Shown here: piece by piece, positions 1-12,620 of the stretch
Position numbering within the stretch: the first letter of the stretch is position 1
Layout of the letters: every line of letters starts with the position of its first letter
NCBI GenBank assembly: GCA_947462175.1
Contig: CANHOE010000037.1
Span: 1-12,686, forward strand
DNA length: 12,686 bases
Source of the DNA: Burkholderiales bacterium
GTDB lineage: Bacteria > Pseudomonadota > Gammaproteobacteria > Burkholderiales > Burkholderiaceae_C
Reading direction: 5' to 3'
The notes under the pieces: model-generated
Told to the model about the DNA's origin: nothing
Databases searched by the model: none
The model's input: only the letters and a program-made list of their open reading frames with translations
Translations under genes and position numbers: made by a program

Positions 1-464
1 GCGAAAGAGAACAGCAAGGTCAGGTTGCAATGGATGCCTTCGCGCTCCAGTGTGCGTGCGGCCTGGATGCCCTCCCAGGTGGCGGCGATCTTGATCAGCA
101 CGCGGTCGCGGCCGATGCCTTCGGCTTCGTACAGGCCGACCAGTCTGCGTGCGCGGGCGAGCGTGGCCGCGGTATCGAAGCTCAATCGGGCATCGACCTC
201 GGTCGACACCCGGCCCGGCACCACCTTCAGGATCTCGAGCCCGAAACGCACCAGCGTGCGGTCGACGATTTCATCGAGTGCGGCTCCGTGGTGCGCACGG
301 GCAACCTCGGCCAGCAGCGGTGCGTAATCGGGCTGCTGCACTGCTTTCAGGATCAGCGACGGATTGGTTGTGGCGTCGCGCGGCGCGAAGGCGGCCAGTT
401 GCTTGAAATTGCCGGTATCGGCGACGACGGTGGTGTACTGCTTGAGTTGTTCGAGTTGGTTCAT
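1..464 (-). CDS. tal: Transaldolase, 5' part (runs off the left edge)
   Basis: Transaldolase moves a dihydroxyacetone unit from sedoheptulose 7-phosphate to glyceraldehyde 3-phosphate in the non-oxidative pentose phosphate pathway, in the cytosol. The visible 154 residues begin MNQLEQLKQYTTVVADTGNF and match the TalA/TalB class closely. The expected active-site residues are present: D16 (VVADTG), N34 (ATTNPSL), E89 (STEVDARL) and the Schiff-base lysine K125 (VLIKIAATW). Their spacing equals that of D17, N35, E96 and K132 in E. coli TalB. The last codons read CNLTLLFSF, another conserved block, so roughly half the protein lies outside the window. The ATG at 464 is where the family's N-terminus aligns. 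No clear Shine-Dalgarno precedes it. A weak -10-like TCTAAT lies at 498-493 without a convincing -35. It is divergent from zwf, its pathway partner. Identity is near certain; only the 3' end is missing. Confidence 0.97.
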   Translation of the reverse strand, partial: MNQLEQLKQYTTVVADTGNFKQLAAFAPRDATTNPSLILKAVQQPDYAPLLAEVARAHHGAALDEIVDRTLVRFGLEILKVVPGRVSTEVDARLSFDTAATLARARRLVGLYEAEGIGRDRVLIKIAATWEGIQAARTLEREGIHCNLTLLFSF

Positions 465-474
465 GGTGGCGCGG

Positions 475-520
475 GCAGGTCAAGCACACTGCATTAGAAC
501 CCGAGCCGGGGTCGACCTGC
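475..520. repeat. 7-bp inverted repeat between tal and zwf
   Basis: GCAGGTC at 475-481 is mirrored by GACCTGC at 514-520, with a 32-base spacer. The right arm overlaps the 8-bp perfect palindrome GGTCGACC at 510-517. The pair lies in the 133-base divergent intergenic region, with the left arm 11 bases from the tal start. It could be paired operator half-sites, or chance in GC-rich DNA. I do not recognise it as the site of a known regulator; it does not resemble the AT-rich HexR operator. Confidence 0.35.
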
Positions 521-524
521 GTAT

Positions 525-540
525 CTGGCACGCTCCTAGC
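525..540 (+). promoter_or_regulatory. Sigma-54-like -24/-12 element upstream of zwf
   Basis: CTGGCACGCTCCTAGC matches the RpoN consensus TTGGCACG-N4-TTGC at 10 of 12 informative positions. The essential GG (527-528) and GC (539-540) are at the correct spacing. Transcription would start near 552 and give a leader of about 46 bases before zwf. Sigma-70-like hexamers in the same stretch (TATCCT at 544-549) have no good -35 partner, so this is the best promoter-like signal facing zwf. It is a pattern match only; no enhancer site is identified. Confidence 0.35.
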
Positions 541-583
541 ATCTATCCTGCGCAGTGTTGTAGCTTCCCCCCCGACCCCAACG

Positions 584-589
584 AAAGGA
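584..589 (+). promoter_or_regulatory. Ribosome binding site of zwf
   Basis: AAAGGA ends 8 bases before the ATG at 598. It fixes this as the zwf start, although the reading frame stays open further upstream, past the start of tal on the other strand. Confidence 0.7.
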
Positions 590-597
590 CTTTGACG

Positions 598-2052
598 ATG
601 TCGTTCGACCTGGTTTTTTTCGGTGGCACCGGCGATCTGACCTGGCGCAAGCTGATGCCTGCGCTGTTTCAGGCGTTTCGCCATGGCAAGCTGCCGCCCG
701 GCGGACGCATCCTGTCGGTGGCACGCGACGAGCAAAGCGACGACAAGTACCGAGGCTGGCTGCAGGAGCGCTTCCAGGATGTCGAAGGCGGCAAGCGGCC
801 GAGCGACGAGGAGTTCGCGCGCTTCGCCGAGTTGCTGCACTACCGCCGCATGGACCTGTCCCAGCCCGAGGACTACGCGGGGCTGAAGCAATGGCTGGAG
901 GATCGCGGCGCCGCCACCGCGGTGCTGTACCTTGCAACCAGCCCGCACCTGTTCCCGCAGATCTGTGCACAACTGGGTGCCGTCGGCCTCAACGGGCCTC
1001 ACGTGCGCGTCGTGCTGGAGAAGCCGCTGGGCCACGACCTCGCCAGCGCGCAGGACATCAACCGCGTCGTTCGTTCGGTGTTCAGCGAAACCCAGGCCTT
1101 TCGCATCGACCACTACCTCGGCAAGCCCTCTGTGCAGAACCTGATGGCGCTGCGCTTCGGCAACGCGCTGTTCGAACCGCTATGGCGCCGCGAAAGCATC
1201 GCCAACATCCAGATCACATTGGCCGAGAGCCTGGGGGTGGGCACGCGCGGTGACTTCTACGACCGCACCGGCACGCTTCGCGACATGGTGCAGAACCACG
1301 CGCTGCAGTTGCTCAGCATGGTGGCCATGGAGCCGCCCTCACGCTACGACGCCGATGCGATCCGCGACGAAAAGCTGAAGGTGCTGCGTTCGCTGAAACC
1401 CTTCACCGACGACAGCGTGGCGCGCGACGTGGTGCGCGGCCAGTACCGAGCGGGCAACGCGGCAGGCAAGCCCGTCGTGGGTTACCTCGAAGAAATCAGG
1501 GTGCCGCCAGAGAGCCGATGCGAAACCTTCGTCGCACTGCGCACCGAGGTGCAGAACTGGCGCTGGGCCGGCGTGCCCTTCTACCTGCGCACCGGCAAGC
1601 GGCTGCCGGCGCGTGATGCGCAGATCGTCGTGAACTTCCGACCCACACCGCACAGCATCTTTCCGGGCATCACCCGGCCAAACAAATTGGTGATCAAGCT
1701 GCAGCCGGAAGACGGACTGGAACTGCACCTGCTGGCCGCCAAGGGCACCAGCCAGAACGAGGCGCTGTCGGCGGTGTCGCTCGACCTGGATTTCGACAAG
1801 GCCTTCCCCGAAACCCGGGTCGGTGCCTACGAACGCCTGCTGCTAGAAGCGATTGCCGGGCGGCTGAACCTGTTCGTGCGCAGCGACGAGCAGGAGCAGG
1901 CATGGGGCTGGGTCGAACCTATCCTGCAAGCCTGGAAACGCGACAACGCAGCAGGTGGCGGTCCCAGACCCTATGCAGCAGGCACCTGGGGGCCGGCCGC
2001 GGCCAGCGCACTGGTGGCACGCGATGGATTCGCATGGTCGGAGGAGCAGTGA
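598..2052 (+). CDS. zwf: Glucose-6-phosphate 1-dehydrogenase
   Basis: It oxidises glucose 6-phosphate to 6-phosphogluconolactone with NAD(P)+, the entry step of the oxidative pentose phosphate and Entner-Doudoroff routes, in the cytosol. The 484 residues match the usual bacterial length. The N-terminal Rossmann fold has the dinucleotide motif GGTGDL at 9-14 and EKP at 141-143. The substrate and active-site signature RIDHYLGK is at 169-176, and the second catalytic histidine is H234 in RDMVQNH. The 62-residue gap between H172 and H234 equals that between H178 and H240 of the Leuconostoc enzyme. The C-terminal domain contains the conserved VPFYLRTGKRL and NFRPTPHSIF blocks. The ATG at 598 is chosen for its Shine-Dalgarno and because the family begins just before the GGTGDL strand; the 78 upstream in-frame codons are not zwf-like. 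No pgl, edd or hexR gene is adjacent here. A run of seven T lies at 614-620, early in the gene. It converges with mlaB. Confidence 0.97.
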   Translation: MSFDLVFFGGTGDLTWRKLMPALFQAFRHGKLPPGGRILSVARDEQSDDKYRGWLQERFQDVEGGKRPSDEEFARFAELLHYRRMDLSQPEDYAGLKQWLEDRGAATAVLYLATSPHLFPQICAQLGAVGLNGPHVRVVLEKPLGHDLASAQDINRVVRSVFSETQAFRIDHYLGKPSVQNLMALRFGNALFEPLWRRESIANIQITLAESLGVGTRGDFYDRTGTLRDMVQNHALQLLSMVAMEPPSRYDADAIRDEKLKVLRSLKPFTDDSVARDVVRGQYRAGNAAGKPVVGYLEEIRVPPESRCETFVALRTEVQNWRWAGVPFYLRTGKRLPARDAQIVVNFRPTPHSIFPGITRPNKLVIKLQPEDGLELHLLAAKGTSQNEALSAVSLDLDFDKAFPETRVGAYERLLLEAIAGRLNLFVRSDEQEQAWGWVEPILQAWKRDNAAGGGPRPYAAGTWGPAAASALVARDGFAWSEEQ

Positions 2053-2061
2053 CTTCCGGCA

Positions 2062-2089
2062 GGTCGCTGGGTCAGGCCGCGACCCGCGG
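2062..2089. terminator. GC-rich inverted repeats between convergent zwf and mlaB
   Basis: The 43-base gap between the two stop codons holds three overlapping, mutually exclusive stems: GGTCGC/GCGACC (2062-2067 with 2079-2084), GGGTC/GACCC (2069-2073 with 2081-2085) and CCGCG/CGCGG (2077-2081 with 2085-2089). There is no T-tract on either strand, so it is not a textbook intrinsic terminator. A bidirectional stop for zwf and the mla operon is a reasonable guess from position. Confidence 0.35.
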
Positions 2090-2095
2090 GCTCAG

Positions 2096-2392
2096 TCAGG
2101 AGGAGGCTGAAGGGTCCTGCAGGGGCGCGATTCCGAGCAACTCGGCCACACCATAAAGACGCGCCAGCTGACTCAACCGGGGCGGCGAACCGCTGACCTG
2201 AAAAGACCGGCCTGATTTCTCGGCGAGCCGGCGGCATTCGAGTAACACCGCCAGCGCCGACGAATCAAATTGCTGCAACCCGCCGGCATCGACGACCAGC
2301 CGGCCTGCAGGCTCACGCGAGACGGCCTCAGCCAGAGGACGCATCACGGCGTTGGCCTCGGTCAGACCGATCGTGGCTGGCAAGGTCAACAT
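2096..2392 (-). CDS. mlaB: STAS-domain subunit of the Mla phospholipid transporter
   Basis: MlaB is the small cytoplasmic subunit that binds the MlaF ATPase and is needed for assembly and activity of the MlaFEDB complex at the inner membrane. The 98-residue product has the STAS fold pattern: a strand at about 30-36 (RLVVDAGG), then FDSSALAVLLECRRLA from 42, where D43-S44 corresponds to D-T52 of E. coli MlaB and begins the key helix. The usual Gly of the D-S/T-x-G-L motif is Ala here (A46). E. coli MlaB is 97 residues. The ATG at 2392 is the only usable start: the frame is open up to 2464 but has no ATG, GTG or TTG there. It has no good Shine-Dalgarno and lies 25 bases after the mlaC stop, so translational coupling to mlaC is likely. 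It is the last gene of the operon and converges with zwf. The position in the mla operon makes MlaB much likelier than an anti-anti-sigma factor. Confidence 0.9.
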   Translation of the reverse strand: MLTLPATIGLTEANAVMRPLAEAVSREPAGRLVVDAGGLQQFDSSALAVLLECRRLAEKSGRSFQVSGSPPRLSQLARLYGVAELLGIAPLQDPSASS

Positions 2393-2417
2393 GGCATGCG
2401 CAGGCGAGGAAACGCGC

Positions 2418-3077
2418 TCACTTGCGCGAAGCCGCCGACTTGTTGCGCTCGCTGAGCCTGGCGATCAGACCGTCGATGCCACCCTTGGAGATTTCCTGCG
2501 CAAAGCTGTTGCGGTAGTTCTCGACCAGCCAGACACCCAACACGTTGACGTCATAGATCTTCCAGCCCACGGTCGGTGATTTTTCGACGCGATAGTCGAG
2601 CTGAACGGGATCGCCACCACCGCCGCGCACTTCAGTGCGAACGATTTGTTCTTCGTCTTCCGGCAGATTGCGCGACGGCTTGATGGCCACCGTCTGATCC
2701 TTCACCTGCGCCAGGGCACCGGCATAAGTGCGCATCAACAAGGTCTTGAACTCGTTTTCAAGGCTGGCCTGCTGCTCGGGCGTGGCCTGACGCCAATAGC
2801 GACCGACCGCCGATGAGGTCATGCGTTGGAAGCTCACATAGGGCACCACCTTCTCGTCGACAAGCGCGAGCACCCTCTTCGTGTCGCCAGCCTGAATCGT
2901 CTTGTCGGCGCGAACCGCGTCGAGCAACTCGTTCGACAAGCGATTGATCAGTTGATCGGGGGTCTGGGCGGCAGCGGCAGCCGCGGTGGGCGCGTGGGCA
3001 GATTGCGCCTGCGATGCCGGCGTAAACACCGTCAACAAAGCTGCACACAGCGCGGCAAGGGTCGTCTTTTGGATCAT
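2418..3077 (-). CDS. mlaC: Periplasmic phospholipid carrier MlaC (Ttg2D family)
   Basis: MlaC is a soluble periplasmic protein that ferries phospholipid between the outer-membrane MlaA complex and the inner-membrane MlaFEDB complex. The product has 219 residues. Residues 1-24 are a Sec signal peptide: a lysine at 4, a hydrophobic stretch from about 7 to 18, and a probable cut after A24 in ASQA. An alanine-rich linker (about 27-37) follows, then the toluene-tolerance Ttg2/MlaC domain from TPDQLI to the end, including VPYVSFQRMTSSAVGRYW and DYRVEKSPTVGWKIYDVNV, both typical of the family. The ATG at 3077 is chosen because it starts the signal peptide and follows a purine-rich AGAGAGAA; the longer open frame upstream to 3365 runs antisense into mlaA. 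It lies between mlaA (136-base gap) and mlaB (25-base gap), within the operon. Confidence 0.95.
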   Translation of the reverse strand: MIQKTTLAALCAALLTVFTPASQAQSAHAPTAAAAAAQTPDQLINRLSNELLDAVRADKTIQAGDTKRVLALVDEKVVPYVSFQRMTSSAVGRYWRQATPEQQASLENEFKTLLMRTYAGALAQVKDQTVAIKPSRNLPEDEEQIVRTEVRGGGGDPVQLDYRVEKSPTVGWKIYDVNVLGVWLVENYRNSFAQEISKGGIDGLIARLSERNKSAASRK

Positions 3078-3155
3078 GTGGCAATTCTCTCTATGGTCTA
3101 CAGGACCGATCGTGAGCGTTGGAGGCAGCGATCCCCAGAAAGTTCGCTGCACGCT

Positions 3156-3209
3156 GTCCGCACCTGTCGGCCCGGCCTCTTGAACAGCTTCGGGCACGCA
3201 ACAGCGGAC
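3156..3209. repeat. Inverted repeat in the mlaA-mlaC gap
   Basis: GTCCGC at 3156-3161 pairs with GCGGAC at 3204-3209 around a 42-base loop in the 136-base gap between mlaA and mlaC, the largest gap inside the mla operon. It could be an mRNA processing or stability element, or chance. The rest of the gap shows no gene, and I found no promoter I would defend. Confidence 0.25.
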
Positions 3210-3213
3210 CGGA

Positions 3214-3942
3214 TCAATTCTTCGACGCGTCAGGCGGGTTACCGTCGTAGACCTGGCTGCGGCGACGTTGCAGGAAGCCGTCGCGAACGAAGATGTACTT
3301 GTCGAGCACGATGTCGTCAAGCAGTGCCGTGGTGTCCAGAAGGTTGGCACGGGTGTTGACCACATTCAGCGCCGTCACCCCGATGGTCACCGGCGTGCTG
3401 TTGATGACCAAGCCCGGGCCTGCTGCCATATCCACAGGCAAGGCGACCGAGTCACGTACTGTCGATGGGCCGAGCAAAGGCCAGACGACATACGCACCCT
3501 CACCCACACCCCAGTAACCCAAGGTCTGCCCCAGGTCCTCGTTGTAGCGCTGCAGGCGCATTTCTGTGCCCCAGTCGAGGAAACCACCCAACCCCAGGGT
3601 CGTGTTCACAACCACCCGCATCGTGTTGCTCGCGGCGCTTTCGAACTTCAGCTGTAGCAAGCTGTTGACCGCCGACCAAGCGTCTTCGAAATTGTTGAAG
3701 AAGTTGGTGATGCCTGTCCGGGCGGGGCTCGGAACCACATTCTTGTAGCCTGTCGCCACGGGCTTCAGAACGTTTTCATCGACCTTCTCGTTGAACCCGA
3801 ACATCGACCGGTTGAAGCCCTCGATCGGATCATTGACCGCAGCGTTGCTGCCGGGCGCAGGCGTCGAGGCACAACCCTGCATGACAAGCACCACCGAGGC
3901 GCAAGCCAAAGCCTTCAAACCGCTGAGGGACCGGGACTTCAT
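3214..3942 (-). CDS. mlaA: Outer-membrane phospholipid-removal lipoprotein MlaA (VacJ)
   Basis: MlaA is a lipoprotein embedded in the outer membrane that extracts mislocalised phospholipids from the outer leaflet and passes them to MlaC. The 242-residue precursor has a basic N-terminus, a hydrophobic stretch at about 9-22, and a lipobox VMQGC with the lipidated cysteine at C24. The next residue is Ala rather than Asp, which fits sorting to the outer membrane. The family signature DPIEGFNRSMFGFN starts at D38. The conserved core continues through NFFNNFEDAW, the glycine-rich TLGLGGFLDWG and WPLLGPSTVRDSV, and ends near DKYIFVRDGFL. A strong AAAGGAGAAG precedes the start, and the ATG overlaps the mlaD stop by 4 bp. 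In E. coli mlaA is a separate locus; here it is the fourth gene of the operon, as is usual in Burkholderiales. Confidence 0.96.
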   Translation of the reverse strand: MKSRSLSGLKALACASVVLVMQGCASTPAPGSNAAVNDPIEGFNRSMFGFNEKVDENVLKPVATGYKNVVPSPARTGITNFFNNFEDAWSAVNSLLQLKFESAASNTMRVVVNTTLGLGGFLDWGTEMRLQRYNEDLGQTLGYWGVGEGAYVVWPLLGPSTVRDSVALPVDMAAGPGLVINSTPVTIGVTALNVVNTRANLLDTTALLDDIVLDKYIFVRDGFLQRRRSQVYDGNPPDASKN

Positions 3943-4439
3943 TTTTCTTCTCCTTTGGCGGCTTCAGCACTCGGCTTGCCCTCTGAGGCCTTATTGAACA
4001 GAAACTGACTGATCAGATTTTCCAGCACCACCGCAGATTGCGTTTGCGTGATCACATCACCAGCAGCCAGATTCTTCTCGTTCCCGCCGGGTTCGATTCC
4101 GATGTATTGCTCGCCCAGCAGTCCCGAGGTCAATATCTTGGCGGAACTGTCCTTGGGAAACTTGAATTTCTCTTGCAGCTGCAGCGCCACGCTGGCCTGG
4201 AAAGTCTTGTCGTCGAACCCGATGGATTCCACCCGACCGACCACCACACCGGCACTCTTCACCGCAGCCCGCGGCTTCAACCCCCCGATGTTGTCGAACC
4301 GAGCGACGACGCCATAGGTATCGTCGAAATTCAGACTCAACAAATTACCGGCCTTGAGTGCCAGGAACAGCAGCGCAGCTGCACCTGTCATCACGAAAAG
4401 CCCAACCCACACGTCATGACGAGATTGTTGCAACGTCAT
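3939..4439 (-). CDS. mlaD: MCE-domain phospholipid-binding protein MlaD
   Basis: MlaD is anchored in the inner membrane and forms a hexameric ring over MlaE that exchanges phospholipid with MlaC. The 166 residues comprise a short cytoplasmic tail (MTLQQSRHDVW), one membrane segment at about 12-31, a single MCE domain from about 39 to 117 (TYGVVARFDNIGGLKPRAAVKSAGVVVGRV through GLLGEQYIGIEPG), and a C-terminal helix VVLENLISQFLFN that in the E. coli ring lines the central hydrophobic pore. The tail after that is lysine- and glutamate-rich. E. coli MlaD is 183 residues. AAGGGGA directly precedes the ATG. The stop overlaps the mlaA start by 4 bp and the start is 39 bases after mlaE. One MCE domain and one transmembrane helix make MlaD the only sensible family member here. 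Confidence 0.96.
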   Translation of the reverse strand: MTLQQSRHDVWVGLFVMTGAAALLFLALKAGNLLSLNFDDTYGVVARFDNIGGLKPRAAVKSAGVVVGRVESIGFDDKTFQASVALQLQEKFKFPKDSSAKILTSGLLGEQYIGIEPGGNEKNLAAGDVITQTQSAVVLENLISQFLFNKASEGKPSAEAAKGEEK

Positions 4440-4478
4440 TCCCCTTGAGAAACCATATAGGTCATTGAATCAGAAAGC

Positions 4479-5261
4479 TCAAATCGAGAACATCATCGCG
4501 GTCAGCGTGAAGTCCAGGGCCAACACTGCCAGCGAAGACACCACCACCGTCTGTGTCGTGGCCCGCGAGACGCCTTCCGGCGTCGGCTTGCAGGTGTAGC
4601 CCTGCCAGAGCGCCACGAAGGTCACGGTGATGCCGAAGACGATGCTCTTGATGACGCCGTTGCCGACGTCAGCAGTCCAACGCACACCGCCTTGCATCTG
4701 TGACCAGAACGAGCCGTCGTCGATGCCGAGCAACGGGACTGCGACCAGCCAGCCACCGATCACACCGACCGCACTGAAGACGGCGGCCAGCAATGGCATC
4801 GCGATCAGGCCGGCCCAGAAGCGCGGGGCGAGCACGCGACGCACCGGGTCCACAGCCATCATCTCCATCGCGGCCAGCTGTTCGCCAGCCTTCATCAAGC
4901 CGATTTCCGCGGTGAGCGAAGTGCCCGCCCGGCCCGCGAACAACAGCGCCGTGACCACAGGGCCCAGTTCCCGGACCAGCGAGAGCGCCACCAGCAGGCC
5001 GACGGCCTCGGCGGATCCATAGCGTTTCAGCGTGTAGTAACCCTGCAGGGCCAGCACGAAGCCGACGAAAAGGCCCGACACGCTGATGATGGAGAGCGAG
5101 CGATTGCCGACGAAAAAGATCTGCTCGCTGACCAGCCTGAACCGCCGCAGCGCTGCGGGCGTCAGTGCCACCAAGCGCGCGAACAGGCGCGCCGCCATGC
5201 CCAGGCTGACGAGCTCGGTGCGCACCAAGTGGCCTACCGACGCCGGATTGAGCCAGTTCAT
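4479..5261 (-). CDS. mlaE: Phospholipid ABC transporter permease MlaE
   Basis: MlaE is the integral inner-membrane subunit of MlaFEDB; two copies form the lipid pathway beneath the MlaD ring. The 260-residue length is the same as E. coli MlaE. After an amphipathic N-terminal region come about five hydrophobic segments: near 55-77 (LSIISVSGLFVGFVLALQGY), 92-112, 140-172, 200-220 and 235-258. The family hallmark RELGPVVTALLFAGRAGTSL followed by TAEIGLMKAGEQL, the cytoplasmic coupling region that meets the ATPase, is intact, as is MEMMAVDPVRRVLAPRFWA. The ATG overlaps the mlaF stop by 4 bp (ATGA) and a GGGAG lies just upstream inside mlaF, so MlaF and MlaE synthesis is probably coupled. Confidence 0.96.
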   Translation of the reverse strand: MNWLNPASVGHLVRTELVSLGMAARLFARLVALTPAALRRFRLVSEQIFFVGNRSLSIISVSGLFVGFVLALQGYYTLKRYGSAEAVGLLVALSLVRELGPVVTALLFAGRAGTSLTAEIGLMKAGEQLAAMEMMAVDPVRRVLAPRFWAGLIAMPLLAAVFSAVGVIGGWLVAVPLLGIDDGSFWSQMQGGVRWTADVGNGVIKSIVFGITVTFVALWQGYTCKPTPEGVSRATTQTVVVSSLAVLALDFTLTAMMFSI

Positions 5262-6094
5262 CGGCGTGCTCCCGCACCGAAGTCATCGGCGATCGACACG
5301 GCGGGGTAATGGAACTCCACCGGGCCGTCAGGCGACGCGGTGAAGAACTGGTGCACCAGCGGGTCGGTGCTGGCACGGATCTCGTCGGGTGTGCCCTGGG
5401 CCACGACACTGCCGTTGGCAATGAAAACGATGCGATCCGCGATGGCAAAGGTCTCCTCGACGTCGTGCGACACGACGATGCTGGTGACACCCAGCGCCTG
5501 ACCCAGGTCACGGATCAGGCGCGAGGCGCTGCCCAGCGAGATGGGGTCGAGCCCGGCAAAGGGCTCGTCGTACATGATCAGATCGGGGTCAAGTGCGATG
5601 GCACGTGCGAGAGCGACGCGGCGCGCCATGCCGCCCGAAACTTCCGATGGCATCAGGTTGCGCGCACCGCGCAGGCCGACCGCGTCGAGCTTCATCAGCA
5701 CCACGTCGCGGATCATCGATTCGCTGAGGTTGGTGTGCTCGCGCAAGGGGAAGGCCACGTTGTCGAACACGGAGAAATCGGTGAAGAGCGCACCGAACTG
5801 GAACAGCATGCCCATGCGGCGACGCAGTGCGTAAAGCCCGTTGCGGTCGAGCGTGGCGATGTCCACGCCATCGAACATCACCTGCCCCGAGATCGGCGTC
5901 AGCTGGCGGCCGATCAGCCGCAGCAGCGTCGTCTTGCCGCCACCCGAGGTACCCATCACCCCGATCACCTGGCCGCGATGCAAATCGAGGTCGACGTTGC
6001 TGAGGATGACTCGATCGCCATAACCGCAGCTCACACCACGCATGGAAACCAGAGCCGGCGATGTGGGCGAACGAGGATCAGGCACAGGGGTCAT
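5258..6094 (-). CDS. mlaF: Phospholipid ABC transporter ATPase MlaF
   Basis: MlaF is the cytoplasmic ATPase that drives phospholipid movement through MlaE. All ABC motifs are visible in the 278 residues: Walker A GTSGGGKTT at 48-56, Q-loop Q99, signature VSGGM at 152-156, Walker B LIMYDE at 172-177 and the switch histidine H210 in VVSHD. The stretch MLFQFGALFTDFSVFDNVAFP and LREHT after it closely resemble E. coli MlaF. The C-terminal end (DGPVEFHYP) resembles the E. coli MlaF tail that helps pair the two ATPases. The start at 6094 has a poor Shine-Dalgarno; the ATG at M18 would still give a complete domain, so the first 17 residues are uncertain. It is the first gene of the mla operon, 124 bases after gltD on the same strand. 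In that gap I see only a weak -10-like TATCAT at 6147-6142 and a 4-bp stem after gltD, so read-through from gltD is possible. Confidence 0.96.
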   Translation of the reverse strand: MTPVPDPRSPTSPALVSMRGVSCGYGDRVILSNVDLDLHRGQVIGVMGTSGGGKTTLLRLIGRQLTPISGQVMFDGVDIATLDRNGLYALRRRMGMLFQFGALFTDFSVFDNVAFPLREHTNLSESMIRDVVLMKLDAVGLRGARNLMPSEVSGGMARRVALARAIALDPDLIMYDEPFAGLDPISLGSASRLIRDLGQALGVTSIVVSHDVEETFAIADRIVFIANGSVVAQGTPDEIRASTDPLVHQFFTASPDGPVEFHYPAVSIADDFGAGARR

Positions 6095-6218
6095 GGAACG
6101 GCACTATGTGATGAGGCATGCCGCCTCCCACCGGGCTGCCGATGATAGGGGATGCCGGCTGGAGCGACCGATGGCCCCGCGAGCACACGGTCATCAGCGG
6201 CCCGAGCCGTTCAGTGAC

Positions 6219-7709
<1,491 letters not shown>

Positions 7710-7765
7710 GATGTTCCTGCTATTTTCTGACTGACGGGTTGATTCGATTCACAGCCTTCAGCAGC

Positions 7766-7781
7766 CGGCGCGCTGGCGCCG
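7766..7781. repeat. Small GC hairpin between gltB and gltD
   Basis: CGGCGC and GCGCCG form a perfect 6-bp stem around a 4-base loop in the 87-base gap between the gltB stop and gltD start. There is no U-tract after it in the direction of transcription, so a terminator is unlikely. It could protect the 3' end of gltB mRNA or adjust the ratio of the subunits, or be chance in GC-rich DNA. Confidence 0.35.
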
Positions 7782-7796
7782 CCGACCACTGAGACA

Positions 7797-12590
<4,794 letters not shown>

Positions 12591-12620
12591 CGCGGGCTCC
12601 TGAGGTGCATGGGAGGGTTA

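Noticed and set aside
493..498. TCTAAT as the -10 of a tal promoter
   Set aside because: The hexamer is good, but the bases 16-18 upstream (around ACGCAGG) do not resemble a -35, so I did not list it as a feature.
364..597. In-frame upstream extension of zwf
   Set aside because: The extra 78 residues are not zwf-like, overlap the tal 5' end, and lack a Shine-Dalgarno; the ATG at 598 has one at good spacing.
465..597. HexR operator in the tal-zwf region
   Set aside because: No AT-rich TGTAAT/ATTACA-type palindrome is present; the region is GC-rich.
271..1113. Minus-strand open frame of 280 codons across the tal-zwf region
   Set aside because: It runs through the divergent promoter region and antisense to zwf, and overlaps tal in a different frame. 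Both real genes are clear.
3078..3365. In-frame upstream extension of mlaC
   Set aside because: It would bury the signal peptide inside the protein and overlap mlaA; the ATG at 3077 begins a normal signal sequence.
5309..6145. Open frame of 278 codons on the plus strand opposite mlaF
   Set aside because: mlaF has every ABC motif on the minus strand; the plus-strand product has no family resemblance.
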